From positions 1-6,507 of the forward strand of contig JAEYTQ010000145.1 of assembly GCA_023433965.1 (NCBI GenBank): DNA of 6,507 nucleotides, written 5' to 3'. The position numbers and the translations under genes are program-made. Shown piece by piece: positions 5,148-6,507 of this stretch. Source of the stretch: Pseudomonadota bacterium. Its GTDB lineage: Bacteria > Pseudomonadota > Alphaproteobacteria > Rhizobiales > Xanthobacteraceae. Under the pieces are notes generated by a model, which worked only from the letters and a program-made list of their open reading frames with translations, had not been told where the DNA came from and ran no database searches. How positions within the stretch are numbered: position 1 is the stretch's first letter; the number at the start of each line of letters is the position of its first letter.

Positions 5148-5157
5148 AGAGCGCTCT
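5148..5157. promoter_or_regulatory. 10-bp palindrome beside the tRNA-Arg promoter candidate
   Basis: AGAGCGCTCT is a perfect palindrome directly abutting the -10 candidate at 5158-5163. AAGAGCG (5147-5153) is also inverted as CGCTCTT at 5165-5171, on the other side of that hexamer. This could be an operator or simply a discriminator-region coincidence. Confidence 0.25.
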
Positions 5158-5185
5158 GACTAACCGCTCTTGTCCCGATTGGCAA
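5158..5185 (-). promoter_or_regulatory. Candidate promoter for tRNA-Arg
   Basis: On the - strand TTGCCA (5185-5180) and TTAGTC (5163-5158) are separated by 16 bp. The -35 is good and the -10 is poor. It would start transcription near 5150, leaving a leader of about 70 nt to be trimmed by RNase P before the mature end at 5082. GC-rich hairpins at 5099-5114 and 5121-5140 fall in that leader. Confidence 0.3.
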
Positions 5186-5229
5186 GGTCCGGGTTGGGGA
5201 GATTTTTGCAGGTTGATGACCGTTTGAAT

Positions 5230-5320
5230 GTCATTCCGGGGCGATGCGCGGCATCGAACCCGGAATCTCGCCGCAAAACCTCGAGATTCCGGGTTCTCGC
5301 TTCGCAAGCCCCGGAATGAC
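5230..5320. repeat. 91-bp Bradyrhizobium-type palindromic repeat element
   Basis: Two nested perfect inverted repeats are present. The outer one is GTCATTCCGGGGC (5230-5242) with GCCCCGGAATGAC (5308-5320), 13 bp. The inner one is GAACCCGGAATCTCG (5256-5270) with CGAGATTCCGGGTTC (5282-5296), 15 bp, around an 11-nt loop. The left side arm, GATGC-GCG-GCATC (5243-5255), is a small hairpin of its own. The same ATTCCGGG core appears in both arms. It lies 24 bp after the kinase stop, where it may end the kinase transcript. I recall very similar elements dispersed between genes in Bradyrhizobium-like genomes. Only one copy is in this window. Confidence 0.75.
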
Positions 5321-5344
5321 GAGATGCTGTCGGCGACCGGCCGA

Positions 5345-6507
5345 CTACGCCCTCTGCCGCTCGTTGCGGATGGAGAGCAGTTCGACGGGGCGGTCGGGGA
5401 TGACGATGCGGAAGGTGGCGCCGATGGTGCCTTCGACGAGGTGGATGTCCCCGCCATGAGCGCGGATCAGCTCGGCGGCGATGGCGAGACCAAGGCCGCT
5501 GCCGCCGGGGCGACCGGAGGTCTGGAACGCCTCGAACAGGCGTTCCCGGGTTTTCTGGGGGACCCCGGGGCCGGTGTCGGAAACCTCGAGAATGGCGACG
5601 GCGCCCTCCCGCTTTCCAGTGATCCGGATCTGCTGCGGGCCACCGTCGCCCGAGGCATGACTCTCCAGCGCCTGGGCAGCGTTGCGGACGAGATTGAGCA
5701 GCACGCGGAACAGCTGGTCGGGATCGGCGTCGACCGCGAGCCCGCGCTCGATCGCAGCGACCCAGGCGATCGAAGCGTCGGAGGCGAGACCTGCGGTCTC
5801 CCGCACCTCCATCACGACAGGCTCGATCAGGATCATGCGGCGGTCGGGCGCGGCCTCCTGGGCGCGGCCGTAGGACAAGGTCGACTGGCAGAAGGCGATG
5901 GCGCGCTCGAGCGAGCGCACCAGCTTGGGCGCAAAGCGCTGCACCCGCGGATCCGGCACGCTGGCGAGCTGGTCCGACAGCAGCTGGGCCGAGGCGAGCA
6001 GATTGCGCAGGTCGTGGTTGATCTTCGACACGGCAAGGCCGAGCGCGGCGAGCCGGCTCTTCTGATTCAGCATCGACATCAGGTCGCGCTGCATGTCCGA
6101 CAATTCGCGCTCGGCGACCCCGATCTCGTCGCTGCGCTGGCTCGGCACGATGATCCCGGCCGAACTCTCGGGATTCTCGTGGAAGCCGACCAGGCTCGCG
6201 GTCAGCCGCCGCATCGGACGGACGAAGAGATATTGAAGCGCGAGATAGACGAGACCCGCGGTCAGCACCGCAATGATCAGCGCGACCACCACGAGGTTGC
6301 GGGAGAAGCGATACATCTGCTTCCGCAACGGCAATTCGTCGGTGACGATCTCGATGAATTGGGCATTGCCGACCCCGGGGCCAACGATGCGGATGGCCTG
6401 GTTGCCCGTCTCCAGCATCATCCGGAACGAGCCGGTGATGGCTTCCCAGGCCGTCATGTCGCGCAGGTCGAGGTCGTGCGCGATGGCGGTCGGAATATTG
6501 TCGCTGG
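5345..6507 (-). CDS. Sensor histidine kinase, 5' end outside the window
   Basis: The last 386 residues are visible; the frame stays open to the right edge, so the ATG at 6457 is internal. From the first visible residue, 1-66 appear to be the end of a periplasmic sensor region and about 69-93 a membrane helix (LVVVALIIAVLTAGLVYLAL). About 95-146 are a HAMP-like linker starting VRPMRRLTA. The dimerisation helix carries the phospho-acceptor H164 in SKINHDLRN. The ATPase domain has an N box (LLNLVRNAAQAL, N275), a G1 box (DTGPGVP, D310), an F box (LFEAFQT) and a G2 box (GGSGLGLAI, about 334-342). All catalytic elements are intact, so it should autophosphorylate. The H box, with its His followed by DLRN, places it among HPK4-like orthodox kinases. 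No response regulator is in view. The signal sensed is unknown. A 91-bp palindrome follows the stop. Confidence 0.92.
   Translation of the reverse strand, partial: SDNIPTAIAHDLDLRDMTAWEAITGSFRMMLETGNQAIRIVGPGVGNAQFIEIVTDELPLRKQMYRFSRNLVVVALIIAVLTAGLVYLALQYLFVRPMRRLTASLVGFHENPESSAGIIVPSQRSDEIGVAERELSDMQRDLMSMLNQKSRLAALGLAVSKINHDLRNLLASAQLLSDQLASVPDPRVQRFAPKLVRSLERAIAFCQSTLSYGRAQEAAPDRRMILIEPVVMEVRETAGLASDASIAWVAAIERGLAVDADPDQLFRVLLNLVRNAAQALESHASGDGGPQQIRITGKREGAVAILEVSDTGPGVPQKTRERLFEAFQTSGRPGGSGLGLAIAAELIRAHGGDIHLVEGTIGATFRIVIPDRPVELLSIRNERQRA

Noticed and set aside
4930..5457. A - strand frame containing APVAQLDRASDYESEGRTFES.
   Set aside because: That peptide is the well-known mistranslation of a tRNA-Arg gene; the frame also crosses the palindromic element.

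Overview
This is a GC-rich (roughly 64% by eye) stretch of what looks like an alphaproteobacterial chromosome. The likely family is the Bradyrhizobium / Rhodopseudomonas group. The reasons are a BA14K-type secreted protein, a class III cyclase joined to TolB-like and TPR regions, and a long palindrome of the GTCATTCCGGGGC / GCCCCGGAATGAC kind that I recall from Bradyrhizobium-like genomes. The genus is an inference from recalled family features, not from a search.

Layout. The + strand half (1-2083) carries the tail of an Rnk/GreA-GreB-type transcription factor, a small two-helix membrane protein (272-535), a secreted BA14K-family protein with a His/Gly/Arg tract (677-1051), and a PhyH-like Fe(II)/2-oxoglutarate dioxygenase (1292-2083). 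The gap before the dioxygenase (1052-1291) is rich in structure. It holds a 15-bp hairpin just after the BA14K stop, a sigma70-like promoter candidate, an 11-codon mini-ORF and a three-arm inverted-repeat cluster.

The - strand half (2105-6507) carries, in transcription order from the right edge: a 5'-truncated sensor histidine kinase, a 91-bp palindromic element, tRNA-Arg(ACG), queD (6-carboxytetrahydropterin synthase), a membrane-tethered adenylate cyclase with TolB-like and TPR regions, and an unassigned 76-codon ORF just beyond the cyclase. The + and - genes converge at about 2084-2378.

How the genes relate. I see no single pathway. The kinase and the cyclase are both signal-transduction proteins, but they are separated by tRNA-Arg and queD and have their own upstream regions. 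queD stands alone, without queC or queE in view. The dioxygenase has no visible pathway partners.

I found no CRISPR array, insertion sequence, phage gene or defence cassette. The points most worth a second look are the dioxygenase leader, the unassigned ORF downstream of the cyclase, and the long hairpins between genes.
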